Shown here in pieces: positions 16,556 through 23,942 of a stretch of DNA of 55,891 nucleotides. The first letter of the stretch is position 1; every line of letters begins with the position of its first letter. Made by a program: the position numbers and the translations under genes. The DNA lies in IMG/VR virus record IMGVR_UViG_3300044821_000052, positions 1-55,891 of that record. The stretch is one strand, 5' to 3'. Source of the stretch: a virus. Under the pieces are notes generated by a model. That model made no database searches. It saw only the letters and a list, made by a program, of their open reading frames with translations, and was not told the DNA's origin.

Positions 16556-17652
16556 AGGTCTATGTCTTCCCAGCAGATGTTAGTGGATGCGGATACTATC
16601 GTCTTATCTGGCCGACACGTGTTCTGCAGGCCGCTGGGCATGATGTTCAACTCGTGTATCCACATCAACGACATGGGCTGATTAAGGCCGAAGTTGATGT
16701 CAAGACTGGGCACCCAGTTGGTGTCATTGTGCCAGATGACGCAGATGTGCTAGTCTTCCAACGAATCACGCATATCACTCTTGCGCGTGCGATACCACTG
16801 ATTCGTGCTCAAGGTAAGGCCGTTGTCATCGACATCGATGATGACCTTTCACGTATTCATCCGAGTAATCCTGCGTTCCATGCGATGCATCCTAAGAACG
16901 TGCAGCTGGGCATTAGCGAGCACTCCTGGGCTGCATGTGAAATGGCATGTCGAAATTCAACTGTTGCTCAGGTCTCCACACCTGCGCTTATTCAACGATA
17001 TGCACCAACACGTGATCGCGTATCTGTGTTGAAGAATTACATCCCAGAAAGCTATCTTGGTGTGCGACACCATGATAGCAATGTCGTTGGCTATGGCGGT
17101 GCATTGCACTCGCACTCAAATGACGTTCCTGAGCTGGGTAACTCCATTCGTCGGTTGCAGTCCAATGGCTATGACTTCATGACTATTGGTGAGATGCCCA
17201 AGACGGAACTAGTGCTTGGACTGCAGCGACCTACCATCCCGCTGGGTCCAGTACCGATCACCGAATGGGCAGGCACACTCACCAAGATTGGTATCGGTGT
17301 CGCGCCGCTTGCTGACACGCAATTCAATCAAGCAAAGTCCTGGCTTAAGATGCTGGAGATGGCGGCCGTCGGAGTGCCGTGTATAGGGTCCCCCAGAGCC
17401 GAGTACAAGGCCCTTCACAAGCTAGGGGTAGGTCTACTAGCCAACGACCCGAAAGACTGGTACAGGACGTTACAGAGCCTTATAACAGATGGCATGAAAC
17501 GGCGTGACCTTGCGGCTGCTGGGCGAGAAGTGGCGTGTCGTCTTACGATTGAGCAGAATGCATATCAGTGGCTTGAGACATGGAAGATGGCCTACGAGAT
17601 GGAACAGGTCGGTCTTCCTGACATGCTGACAGGTGCTACACGGACCAGGTGA
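16552..17652 (+). CDS. GT-B-type glycosyltransferase (GT4-like)
   Basis: 366 residues with two Rossmann-like halves. The N-terminal half has SGCGYYRLIWPTRVL and VVIDIDDDLSRIHPSN. The C-terminal half has GVAPLADTQFNQAKSWLKML and EMAAVGVPCIGSPRAEY, the E-x7-E-like donor site of GT4 enzymes. It overlaps the previous gene by ATGA. It is the last rightward gene and overlaps the 3' end of the leftward WhiB gene by 17 bases, with no obvious terminator between the converging operons. Confidence 0.75.
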   Translation: MKVYVFPADVSGCGYYRLIWPTRVLQAAGHDVQLVYPHQRHGLIKAEVDVKTGHPVGVIVPDDADVLVFQRITHITLARAIPLIRAQGKAVVIDIDDDLSRIHPSNPAFHAMHPKNVQLGISEHSWAACEMACRNSTVAQVSTPALIQRYAPTRDRVSVLKNYIPESYLGVRHHDSNVVGYGGALHSHSNDVPELGNSIRRLQSNGYDFMTIGEMPKTELVLGLQRPTIPLGPVPITEWAGTLTKIGIGVAPLADTQFNQAKSWLKMLEMAAVGVPCIGSPRAEYKALHKLGVGLLANDPKDWYRTLQSLITDGMKRRDLAAAGREVACRLTIEQNAYQWLETWKMAYEMEQVGLPDMLTGATRTR

Positions 17653-18004
17653 TCCCGCACGAGATGCAGATCTCATTCCTACCGAACACTGTGACAGATG
17701 TCGATGAGCACCCGGGGCACTTCACACGATGGCCGTCACGGCCAAGCTGCAGCCGCTGGAATCGCGATGTGCCTGCCCAGAAGCCATAGGCATCATTGTC
17801 CATTGCCCACTTCAAGCACTTGTCCTTGACTGGGCACCTGTCACACGTCTGCAGAACGACGCTGGGTACGACTACCTCAGCATCATCATTGTATAAGTCT
17901 GGGAAGAATGTTTCGGGTTCCACCGTGCCACGGCATCGACCACCATCACGAGCTGGTTCCCATGCTCGTGGCATAATGCTCACATGTACTCGATTGTCAG
18001 TCAT
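17636..18004 (-). CDS. WhiB-family regulator with extra zinc ribbon
   Basis: 122 residues from ATG 18004 (GTG 18010 also possible; GGAG of the preceding stop lies upstream). The Wbl iron-sulfur motif is complete: C24, C54-x2-C57-x5-C63, then GFWAGTS in place of the usual G(V/I)WGG turn. Wbl proteins are found in actinobacteria and their phages, bind a 4Fe-4S cluster and act with the primary sigma factor; phage versions can reprogram host transcription. The C-terminus is unusual: C96-x2-C99 and C113-x2-C116 form a second, zinc-ribbon-like unit. It is the last gene of the leftward operon. Confidence 0.88.
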   Translation of the reverse strand: MTDNRVHVSIMPRAWEPARDGGRCRGTVEPETFFPDLYNDDAEVVVPSVVLQTCDRCPVKDKCLKWAMDNDAYGFWAGTSRFQRLQLGRDGHRVKCPGCSSTSVTVFGRNEICISCGITWSV

Positions 18005-18014
18005 AGTCACCGTC

Positions 18015-18344
18015 TCACATCTCCTTGACATGCTTCAGTAGTTCGTTGTTCTGCTCTACGATGAACTTCAGTAGGCCGACGATCTCGGTCACACCGTATG
18101 CTGTGGTCTGTGCCAACCACCACTGATTGTCCGACACGGCTGCACGCCAGGCCGAGTCATTACTGAGCTCCTGGTTGAGCTCATAGTCCAGACTCATGGC
18201 ACGTGCATTCGTACGAACATCAATGGCCCGACGCCTGATGACCCGAACACGAAGTGTCTCACGACGGTCTGCCGCCTTGGCCCGTGCTGTGTCTGCCCGA
18301 GCCCGCGCAGCGAAAGCACTGCGCGGGTAGTCGTTGTCACTCAT
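18015..18344 (-). CDS. Small helical protein, unknown
   Basis: 109 residues, strongly Arg/Ala-rich in the first 60 (charged long helix) and with a hydrophobic helix near 80-100. There is a good GGAG(TTAACG) ribosome-binding site. The end of the gene supplies the Shine-Dalgarno for whiB. The basic helix could bind nucleic acid, but nothing in the sequence proves it. Confidence 0.65.
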   Translation of the reverse strand: MSDNDYPRSAFAARARADTARAKAADRRETLRVRVIRRRAIDVRTNARAMSLDYELNQELSNDSAWRAAVSDNQWWLAQTTAYGVTEIVGLLKFIVEQNNELLKHVKEM

Positions 18345-18356
18345 CTCGTTAACTCC

Positions 18357-18551
18357 TTAGTCGTCGTATGCCGCCGCTGAACCACCGAATGGAATGTCAT
18401 CACTGAACTGCTGCATCATTGCGCTCACCAGCACGCGCAGTTCATCACGACATACTGTGACCTTCGTCAACTGGTACGTGTTGTGATGGAAGATGATCTC
18501 ATAGGTGTCCATGTCCCTATCAGTTGACCGCAGAACTTCAATGTGTTCCAT
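18357..18551 (-). CDS. Small early protein, unknown
   Basis: 64 residues, acidic overall with a His-rich IIFHHNTYQL strand and a DDIPFGGSAAAYDD tail. The acidic DDIPF piece recalls SSB C-terminal tips, but the protein is otherwise unrelated. It is the first gene after the conserved leftward promoter centred at 18590-18617, and GGGAG precedes the start. Function unknown. Confidence 0.6.
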   Translation of the reverse strand: MEHIEVLRSTDRDMDTYEIIFHHNTYQLTKVTVCRDELRVLVSAMMQQFSDDIPFGGSAAAYDD

Positions 18552-18568
18552 CTCGATATCTCCCTAGC

Positions 18569-18617
18569 TCTCGTTTGCCGTACTACTTAATCATAACGCA
18601 CGATTTGAGATTTTGAC
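18569..18617 (-). promoter_or_regulatory. Leftward early promoter, family member 1
   Basis: On the minus strand: GTCAAAA, 15 bases, TATGAT (18590-18595), then TAAGTAGTACGGCAAACGAG. The same words at the same spacing occur before the genes starting at 19129 and 20304 and, less well kept, at 20671 and 21983. The shared part includes the start of the leader. Confidence 0.75.
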
Positions 18618-18654
18618 ATAGGTAGCACAAAGAATCTTGGAGAAGTTTGGCCCT

Positions 18655-18698
18655 GCATCGGCTAGGCCTGACGTTTCCGCCAAGCCCAGCCGACATGC
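18655..18698 (-). terminator. Imperfect hairpin after the 18701-19129 gene
   Basis: GCATCGGCT (18655-18663) pairs with AGCCGACATGC (18688-18698) with a two-base bulge. It lies immediately after the leftward stop codon at 18701 and before the next promoter. It lacks a T tract, so termination is only likely. Confidence 0.35.
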
Positions 18699-18700
18699 GG

Positions 18701-19129
18701 CTAACCTCGCGTGCTCGTGATGTGGATGTCAACAGGAACGTTGTTCAACTTGATGCGCTCGTCCATGATCATGCCGGGGGAGCACCCGCAGGAACATCCC
18801 GCGACACTCGAGAAGCGAAGCTTCACATCCGAGTTGATCTCTTCGAAATTCTCTGCGAGGGTGATCAAGATCGTGCGAGCCAGATTGCAGGCAACCTGAG
18901 CATACTTCCGGTTGAACTGACGGTAGGCCTTGTCGTTGACCGCATCTTCGCCCTTCATCTTCGGCTGAGGCAGCTGGGCGTCCAGTTGGACAAGCTCGGG
19001 GGTGTTGTCGATACCCGACACGTAGATGCGAGTCTTTCCGTCGAACTTCTTGAGTCCGTCCCGGTAGCGGTCACGCCCGATGATCAGTACCTTGGCCTGG
19101 GCCTCAATGTCGAACAATTCGATGTGCAT
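18701..19129 (-). CDS. Early protein with Cys cluster, unknown
   Basis: 142 residues of unknown function. Visible parts are an N-terminal strand-rich half (IEAQAKVLIIGRDRYRDG, IYVSGIDNT), a helix near 65-95 and a compact AGCSCGCSPG cluster at about 113-122 that could bind metal. AAGGAG precedes the ATG. It has its own member of the conserved early promoter. No family was recognised. Confidence 0.7.
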   Translation of the reverse strand: MHIELFDIEAQAKVLIIGRDRYRDGLKKFDGKTRIYVSGIDNTPELVQLDAQLPQPKMKGEDAVNDKAYRQFNRKYAQVACNLARTILITLAENFEEINSDVKLRFSSVAGCSCGCSPGMIMDERIKLNNVPVDIHITSTRG

Positions 19130-19140
19130 TTGGATCTCCT

Positions 19141-19204
19141 TGATCTCGTTTTTGTTCTTGTTTGCCGTACTACTTAATCATACCACGCAGCATCGACTTT
19201 TGAC
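19141..19204 (-). promoter_or_regulatory. Leftward early promoter, family member 2
   Basis: Minus strand GTCAAAA (19198-19204), 15 bases, TATGAT (19177-19182), then TAAGTAGTACGGCAAAC, identical to member 1 over the -10 and leader start. An AAAACGAGATCAAGGAG leader precedes the gene starting at 19129. Confidence 0.75.
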
Positions 19205-19287
19205 CCAGTTCTGCCAAACTTTTTAAAAGAATCTTGAACACGAGTGCTTCCCTGCAGTGAGGACACGTCCGTGGGGCTCACAGAATG

Positions 19288-19318
19288 AGCCGCCTGGTAG
19301 GTAGACTACCAAGCGGCT
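19288..19318 (-). terminator. Hairpin after DUF932 gene
   Basis: AGCCGC(C)TGGTAG pairs with CTACCA(A)GCGGCT around a five-base loop, with one mismatch. It lies between the DUF932 stop (19351) and the next leftward promoter. No T tract follows, so it may be a weak terminator or a 3' stabiliser. Confidence 0.5.
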
Positions 19319-19350
19319 GCAACATTCCTGTTACTGGCTGCACGTGCCTG

Positions 19351-20304
19351 TTAGGCAGTGAATCGTGAGAGAATCAGCGGGACGGCACGCTCCATCGCCT
19401 TGCGGCTGGTCCCCTCAAGCGCACCCAGCATCTGGGAGTGTGCTGTACGGTTGGCAGATGAGCGCTCCCACTCGTAGTACTCGTCGATCGCGTTGACCAG
19501 GCCCCAGGCCGTGCCAGCGAAGGCGACTGTCTCTCGCGTGTTCCACATGTCAATGATCTTGTCAATTGCAGCATCACGCCGGGACTTCTCGGCCTTCGTC
19601 TCACGTACGACCAGCTTCAGGATTTGATGAGCATCCTCCACGTTCAGCACCGTACTGTATAGCCGGTTCACGGTGTGTGAGAAGTCCGCTCGGTACGCCT
19701 TGATGCGCTCGATCATCTGCTCCGCAGTGGTGAGCTTGTTGTTCACGTCACCAACATGAAGCATGCTCCATCGGTTCATCGCAGTGCGGCTCAGACCAGG
19801 TAGGCCCATCATGTTCATGCATCGTTCGCGCAACGGCATGACGAAGCACTCAACGGCACGAGTACGATCGTGGCTAGTCCGCACGATAGTGTAGAGTTCG
19901 TGTGCGTCCTCAAACTCCAAGGCATCAATCTTCTCAAGGCCAGGAATCTGGACCACCATGAAGCCCTGACGGCGGTCCTTGAGAGTGCCAGCCGCCGAGA
20001 TCTTGGGGTTGATCGCCGACAGGAAGTCGAATGCCTCAGCGTACTGAAGGACGCTGTAGCCCTTCGAGACCACGTCAAACTCCTCGTCGGTGTCATCCGC
20101 AGTGACCATCACGCGGTGCTTTGACTCGAGCCACGAGCCGTCAGACAGTTGACGCTGGATGGGCCGCAGCGAGACGGTGAAGTCCATGCTGGACAACTTG
20201 ATCGCGTGCTCGACACTGACCGGCTCTTCGGTCAGCTCGCCAAGCCGGGCCCATGGTACCTGCCGTGCTGTGAACTGCTGGTCAACCTGGGTCACTTGAA
20301 CCAT
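19351..20304 (-). CDS. DUF932 phage/plasmid-like protein
   Basis: 317 residues of the DUF932 (phage/plasmid-like, TIGR03299) family. Signs are PWARLGELTEEPVSVEHAI at the N-terminus, KHRVMVTADDTDEEFDVVSKGYSVLQ, then the GTAWGLVNAIDEYYEWER motif near 268-285. The biochemical role of the family is not settled; members are abundant in phages and plasmids and are often expressed early. It has promoter family member 3 and an AACGAGATCAAGGAG leader. Confidence 0.8.
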   Translation of the reverse strand: MVQVTQVDQQFTARQVPWARLGELTEEPVSVEHAIKLSSMDFTVSLRPIQRQLSDGSWLESKHRVMVTADDTDEEFDVVSKGYSVLQYAEAFDFLSAINPKISAAGTLKDRRQGFMVVQIPGLEKIDALEFEDAHELYTIVRTSHDRTRAVECFVMPLRERCMNMMGLPGLSRTAMNRWSMLHVGDVNNKLTTAEQMIERIKAYRADFSHTVNRLYSTVLNVEDAHQILKLVVRETKAEKSRRDAAIDKIIDMWNTRETVAFAGTAWGLVNAIDEYYEWERSSANRTAHSQMLGALEGTSRKAMERAVPLILSRFTA

Positions 20305-20371
20305 CTCCTTGATCTCGTTTTTCCTTGTTTGCTGTACTGCTTAATCATATCGCACGATGTGGAGTTTTGAC
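20305..20371 (-). promoter_or_regulatory. Leftward early promoter, family member 3
   Basis: Minus strand GTCAAAA (20365-20371), 15 bases, TATGAT (20344-20349), TAAGCAGTACAGCAAAC, then AACGAGATCAAGGAG directly before the ATG at 20304. Spacing matches members 1 and 2 exactly. Confidence 0.75.
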
Positions 20372-20380
20372 ACACTTTGC

Positions 20381-20671
20381 TTAAAAAATCTTGCCCAACT
20401 TGTTGATGGCGCACGTGACGACGCCCTGAGGAAGATTCGCAACTGGGAGCTCGGCGTACCGAACAGCACCACGCTCGGAGTACATCGTGTGCTTGACGTG
20501 GACGATCTGACCGCGGAAGCCGGCGTTCATCACCGCGGTAACTTCCACCCAGCTGATGGACGCGCCGAGCAGCATGCTGAACTGCATGCCCTTGAGGAGG
20601 TCGGTCAGTACCTGGTCCATGTCGAACACCTGGCCGGCGTACTTCCGTGAGACTGCACTCTGAAGGTCCAT
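20381..20671 (-). CDS. Small early protein, unknown
   Basis: 96 residues starting at ATG 20671, chosen because AACGAGATCAAGGAG lies just before it; a longer in-frame start at 20728 would cover the promoter. Mixed alpha/beta, with GMQFSMLLGASISWVEVTAVM as a hydrophobic core and a GRGQIVHVKHTMY-like strand. A diverged promoter copy lies upstream (TACTAT at 20707-20712). Function unknown. Confidence 0.65.
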   Translation of the reverse strand: MDLQSAVSRKYAGQVFDMDQVLTDLLKGMQFSMLLGASISWVEVTAVMNAGFRGQIVHVKHTMYSERGAVRYAELPVANLPQGVVTCAINKLGKIF

Positions 20672-20753
20672 GATGTTCTCCTTGATCTCGTTTGCCCTAC
20701 AACTAAATAGTACCACGCTGTGAGGCAAATGAACACATCAGATCACAAGATCT

Positions 20754-21185
20754 TTAAGATGTCCACTCAGGTGTGCAGTCCAGGTCGATCGCCGGTGGCA
20801 GGACCTGGTCTGATGCCTCCAGATGCTCCAGGATCTCGGCTACTCGCCCGCTGGGTGGTTCCTCCAGTGTTGGCTTCGCGTGCACTCTGAGGAAGTCTGC
20901 GCGATCGTGGAATGCCTGTGCAACCATCAACGCTAGGCTGCGGCCGGGCTCCTCGTCACACTGTGCAGCAATATCGAGCCAGTGCGCCTGCGCGTCCAGC
21001 ATCGCGGCACGCGCTTCGCCGAGGACCAGCACAAGCTGCCGACCCTCCTGAACGAGTGCAGCAGACATCATCGCGACAGCCGCGTGAAGTGCATCGGTGT
21101 CACCACTATCGTAAGCCGCAAACACTTCGAGCCAGTTGTCGTCAAAGTCAAGAAGTTCGATGTTCTCGACGTGAATCTCCGTCAT
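20754..21185 (-). CDS. Acidic helical early protein, unknown
   Basis: 143 residues, acidic (many D and E), predicted nearly all helical: VENIELLDFDDNWLEVFAAY, a long Ala-rich middle and a VAEILEHLEASDQVLPP end. Acidic helical proteins in early phage operons are often inhibitors or DNA mimics, but nothing here proves that. The leader has AATGAGGATGCATC before the ATG. Confidence 0.65.
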   Translation of the reverse strand: MTEIHVENIELLDFDDNWLEVFAAYDSGDTDALHAAVAMMSAALVQEGRQLVLVLGEARAAMLDAQAHWLDIAAQCDEEPGRSLALMVAQAFHDRADFLRVHAKPTLEEPPSGRVAEILEHLEASDQVLPPAIDLDCTPEWTS

Positions 21186-21299
21186 GATGCATCCTCATTC
21201 ATTCTCGTTGGTTTCGTACTGGGCTACCCCACCCAGCCTCCGGACTACTGACGCCCACCGCTGCACCTAAAGCGACTCCGGACCGTCTTATGTCATTGC

Positions 21300-21482
21300 C
21301 TAGTCTTCACGACCGCCAGTCTGTCGATCGCCTACACCACGTGCCACACGCTCAGGTGAATTCACGAAGAAGCTTCCTTCGCGGTTCGGGTCGTCTTGTG
21401 CATTACTTGTGACGTGCCTGCCTCGTGTACCAGTCCCATACGTATTGATGTCAGCTGTCTCATCACTTGAATGCTTCCCCAT
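21300..21482 (-). CDS. Small hydrophilic protein, unknown
   Basis: 60 residues, rich in Gly, Arg, Asp and Thr, probably disordered. GGGGAG lies eight bases before the ATG, which supports translation. It sits just downstream of the tRNA in the leftward direction. Function unknown and coding status moderately sure. Confidence 0.45.
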   Translation of the reverse strand: MGKHSSDETADINTYGTGTRGRHVTSNAQDDPNREGSFFVNSPERVARGVGDRQTGGRED

Positions 21483-21529
21483 TGTGCTGCTCCCCGCTGT
21501 GAATAGATAAACAGATCATCTGTTAATCG

Positions 21530-21602
21530 TACCCGTGGTGCGATTCGAACGCACGCTGTAGCGATTTTAAGTCGCTTGCCTCTGCCGCTGGGCTACACGG
21601 GC
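21530..21602 (-). tRNA. tRNA with anticodon UAA (UUA Leu codon), short variable loop
   Basis: A complete 73-base cloverleaf on the minus strand: acceptor GCCCGTG/CACGGGT (G1-U72 wobble), D arm GCCC..AGGC, anticodon stem AGCGA/TCGCT with loop CTTAAAA, variable loop ACAGC, T arm GTGCG-TTCGAAT-CGCAC, discriminator A. CCA is not encoded. The anticodon at positions 34-36 is UAA. Bacterial leucine tRNAs normally have a long variable arm, absent here. TTA codons are rare in high-G+C actinobacteria but occur in this phage (for example in the tape measure gene). Confidence 0.85.
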
Positions 21603-21716
21603 ACTTACTTACGAGCAGGTGATCGTGCTCTTGTGTACCACGTAGTGACTGCTGACGCCGCAACCCTTCACGGCTGGGCGCCAGTACGGCTTGGCACCAG
21701 TGTCCGACTCTTCTCG

Positions 21717-21983
21717 TTACTTCTTGCAGGTAGCATTGCCGGATGCATCGATGGTGTAGTGGCTTCCAACCTTGCAGCCGTCGATGTGCTTCACCCAGCG
21801 GCTGTGCCACAGATTCTCCTTATCCGACTTGAGGTGATCCTGCAACTGCAATCCGTATGCAGTGTCATTATCCATGATCCGATCCACGACGCCAGTCTCA
21901 GGCGTGGAGTTATCACCGATGCACGATGCCGTTGCACCGGAGAATGCTAGCACCAGAACTGCAAACGCCAGGATCTTTCGCAT
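21717..21983 (-). CDS. Small secreted protein or lipoprotein
   Basis: 88 residues with a clear signal peptide (MRKILAFAVLVLAFSGATAS) followed by Cys, so either a lipoprotein with a poor lipobox (TAS-C) or a secreted protein. The mature part has three further features: HSRWVKHIDGCKVGSHYTI, a Cys pair and a C-terminal CKK. It sits in the lysis neighbourhood; possible roles are spanin-like, superinfection exclusion or envelope interaction. The leader holds AACGAGAG, and an upstream GTACAAA-N15-TAAAGT fits the early promoter spacing. Confidence 0.7.
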   Translation of the reverse strand: MRKILAFAVLVLAFSGATASCIGDNSTPETGVVDRIMDNDTAYGLQLQDHLKSDKENLWHSRWVKHIDGCKVGSHYTIDASGNATCKK

Positions 21984-22127
21984 ATTGCCTCATTTCTCTC
22001 GTTTTTCTCCTTGTTGCTTACAAGGATTACTTTACCACATGTCTCTAGGTTTGTACAGCCCAAGCATCAAGATTTTTTGACAAGCACGACAGTAGCTAGT
22101 TTAGGTACTGCCGTGCTCATCACGTGA

Positions 22128-22475
22128 TCACGAAGCGGCTGGAGGCTTGATAACTGCCTCACCTGGTGCCAACGTCACTGGTACGACACCCAGGTTGCTT
22201 GCTGGCAGGCTGACCACAAGCGTACTGGGAATGGCACCTGCTGGAGCATGTGCATAGCGACCCACGTACGATGCAATCGCTCCCATCGCCACTGTGCCGA
22301 CCATCACGAGTGCAGACGTGAACCACATCATCGTAGGCTTCACGGTGCCCAGCAGCATGAAGACGATGGGCAGTATAGCAACGATGACTGCACTGATCAT
22401 TCCCGTGACGAACGTCCGCACTGCACGCTCGACAGCATCGAATGACTTATTGTTCGTTAAGATTGTGTTGCTCAC
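22128..22475 (-). CDS. Holin-like membrane protein
   Basis: 115 residues with two membrane segments: VTGMISAVIVAILPIVFMLLG (about 23-43) and WFTSALVMVGTVAMGAIASYVG (about 51-72), a short N-terminal charged part and a Pro/Val-rich tail. Two-helix holins of this size open the inner membrane for the lysin. The start overlaps the lysin stop by four bases, so it is cotranslated with the DUF1906 lysin. Confidence 0.75.
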   Translation of the reverse strand: MSNTILTNNKSFDAVERAVRTFVTGMISAVIVAILPIVFMLLGTVKPTMMWFTSALVMVGTVAMGAIASYVGRYAHAPAGAIPSTLVVSLPASNLGVVPVTLAPGEAVIKPPAAS

Positions 22476-23374
22476 TTGATCCCGGCCTTCAAAGCCGACA
22501 CAACAGCCTCTACAATGAATGGCTCGTCCGCCGTAGTCAGTGCATCGTGGTGCTGCACGATGGCGGCCGACACCTGGGTGGCGATCGTCGCAATCTGTGC
22601 GTCTGTCAATGATGCTGTTACTCCGATCTTATCAATCTTCGCCTGCATCGCAGCTAATGTACCTGGGATCTCTCCCCATGCAGAGAACACTGCACGATAA
22701 ACATCGACGAGGAATTCGTCAAGTCCCTTGGGTTCGCCCTTAGAGTTCGTCCACTTGGTGCCACTCAAGTCAATGATTACTGGTTCGGTCACGATATCTC
22801 CTGGCATCCATGCGCCATAATTGGCGGTGGTAGCAGTGTCGAGGTCGAGGCTGACCCCGGCGATGGTAACGTCGTTCTGCACCTGACGAAGGACTGCACG
22901 CGTATCCCATTGCCCATTAGACCAGGCATATGTCTGCCAACCGAGGTCGACAAGCGCATGATCCAAGCAGTACTTCACAGTGGAGTATCCGCCATAAACC
23001 ATGTCGCTGTACCCAGCTGCATGGCATACGGCAGTAAATGCCGCAGCATACGCAGATAACATACCGAGGTTTGGGGACGGTTCATCGATGGCGAATGCAA
23101 TTGCGCAACTGGGTGGGTAACCCAGTGCCTTTGCAAGCTGCGCCGCAAGCGTGGCATTTTTATGCCCGCCATTGGCGCCTGTCTCCGCAGCAGCAGTGTT
23201 GTACTCATAGACAAGTAGCACGGCGATTCCTGCAGCATGGTACGCCTGCACTTCAGCCAGCGTTAGGTTCTTGCTAGGATCCTCTGACACGTACCCAACA
23301 ACAAACTGCTTACCGGCTGCCTTGGCTTGCGCTGGGGTGAGCCGTGCCCATGCTTCATCAACGCCGTTATCCAT
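22472..23374 (-). CDS. Endolysin with DUF1906 (Rv2525c-like glycoside hydrolase-like) domain
   Basis: 300 residues. The N-terminal ~200 match the DUF1906 TIM-barrel domain: MDNGVDEAWARLTPAQAKAA, FVVGYVSEDPSKNLT, VLLVYEYNT, IAFAIDEPSP (acidic pair) and YGGYSTVKYCLD, then a WQTYAWSNG strand. It should cleave peptidoglycan glycans. The C-terminal 90 residues are helical (IPGTLAAMQAKIDKIGV, many Ala) and may bind the wall or multimerise. Flanked by a holin and a membrane/collagen-like protein, with TAATG and four-base overlaps. Confidence 0.8.
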   Translation of the reverse strand: MDNGVDEAWARLTPAQAKAAGKQFVVGYVSEDPSKNLTLAEVQAYHAAGIAVLLVYEYNTAAAETGANGGHKNATLAAQLAKALGYPPSCAIAFAIDEPSPNLGMLSAYAAAFTAVCHAAGYSDMVYGGYSTVKYCLDHALVDLGWQTYAWSNGQWDTRAVLRQVQNDVTIAGVSLDLDTATTANYGAWMPGDIVTEPVIIDLSGTKWTNSKGEPKGLDEFLVDVYRAVFSAWGEIPGTLAAMQAKIDKIGVTASLTDAQIATIATQVSAAIVQHHDALTTADEPFIVEAVVSALKAGIK

Positions 23375-23814
23375 TAAGCATCACCACCTTGTGCAAATGG
23401 GATGTACATGCCGGTTGGACCTTGCGGACCTGGCTCACCCGTAAGTCCTTCTGGACCGGGTATTCCTTGCAAGCCTTGTACGCCTTGCGGTCCTTGGGAC
23501 TGGTGAAATACTAAGAGGTGTCGGTCAAATGTGTCGTTCAGTTGTCTCATGTCACGACTTAGCGTATTGATTGCATCACGCATACTGCCACCACCATTAG
23601 GTTGCATCTGCGCCTCTATTGCACCAAGACGCTCCATTGCGCCTGGTTCACGACCACGACCAGGGCGTGCTGCTCGCCCATACCAGTCTTCGCGGAATTC
23701 ATCATTTTGTCTTGACAAGCGTCGTAGTGGTTTGCCGACTAGTATTCCGACTGCGATCGCGCAGGATATGACTGATGCGACGGCACTGATAGCAACCCAT
23801 GTGGTTGCGTTCAT
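23374..23814 (-). CDS. Membrane protein with collagen-like repeat, lysis group
   Basis: 146 residues: one N-terminal membrane helix (about 5-27), a basic stretch RRLSRQNDEF and RPGRGR, a helical middle, and nine Gly-X-Y triplets at residues 108-134 (GPQ GVQ GLQ GIP and so on). Collagen-like triplets make trimeric stalks. Fusion to a membrane anchor immediately upstream of the lysin is unusual. It may act as a second holin/antiholin or an envelope-tethered trimer. The lysin start overlaps its stop. Confidence 0.7.
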   Translation of the reverse strand: MNATTWVAISAVASVISCAIAVGILVGKPLRRLSRQNDEFREDWYGRAARPGRGREPGAMERLGAIEAQMQPNGGGSMRDAINTLSRDMRQLNDTFDRHLLVFHQSQGPQGVQGLQGIPGPEGLTGEPGPQGPTGMYIPFAQGGDA

Positions 23815-23871
23815 TGGGTAAACATGACCTTTGTCACAGGCATTCCCCCATGTTCGTATTTACCAAACATA

Positions 23872-23917
23872 CAGACATGGTTCATGCTTGATCGAAATAA
23901 GCATGAACCCATGTCTG
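23872..23917 (-). terminator. Long hairpin between wHTH gene and lysis group
   Basis: CAGACATGGTTCATGCTT pairs with AAGCATGAACCCATGTCTG; 18 pairs with a single bulged C around a nine-base loop. It lies after the stop of the leftward gene at 23943 and before the lysis group. No T tract follows, so it may be a terminator, an attenuator controlling lysis gene entry, or an RNase III-type processing site. Confidence 0.6.
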
Positions 23918-23942
23918 CATCAGCCAATGTATGGCTTACGAA

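Noticed and set aside
18647-19177. 176-residue rightward open frame
   Set aside because: Lies opposite the 18701-19129 gene, has no ribosome-binding site and crosses the conserved leftward promoter region; codon pattern is that of an antisense shadow.
20381-20728. Longer start at 20728 for the small early gene
   Set aside because: It would cover the promoter-like sequence and has no ribosome-binding site; the ATG at 20671 has the shared AACGAGATCAAGGAG leader.
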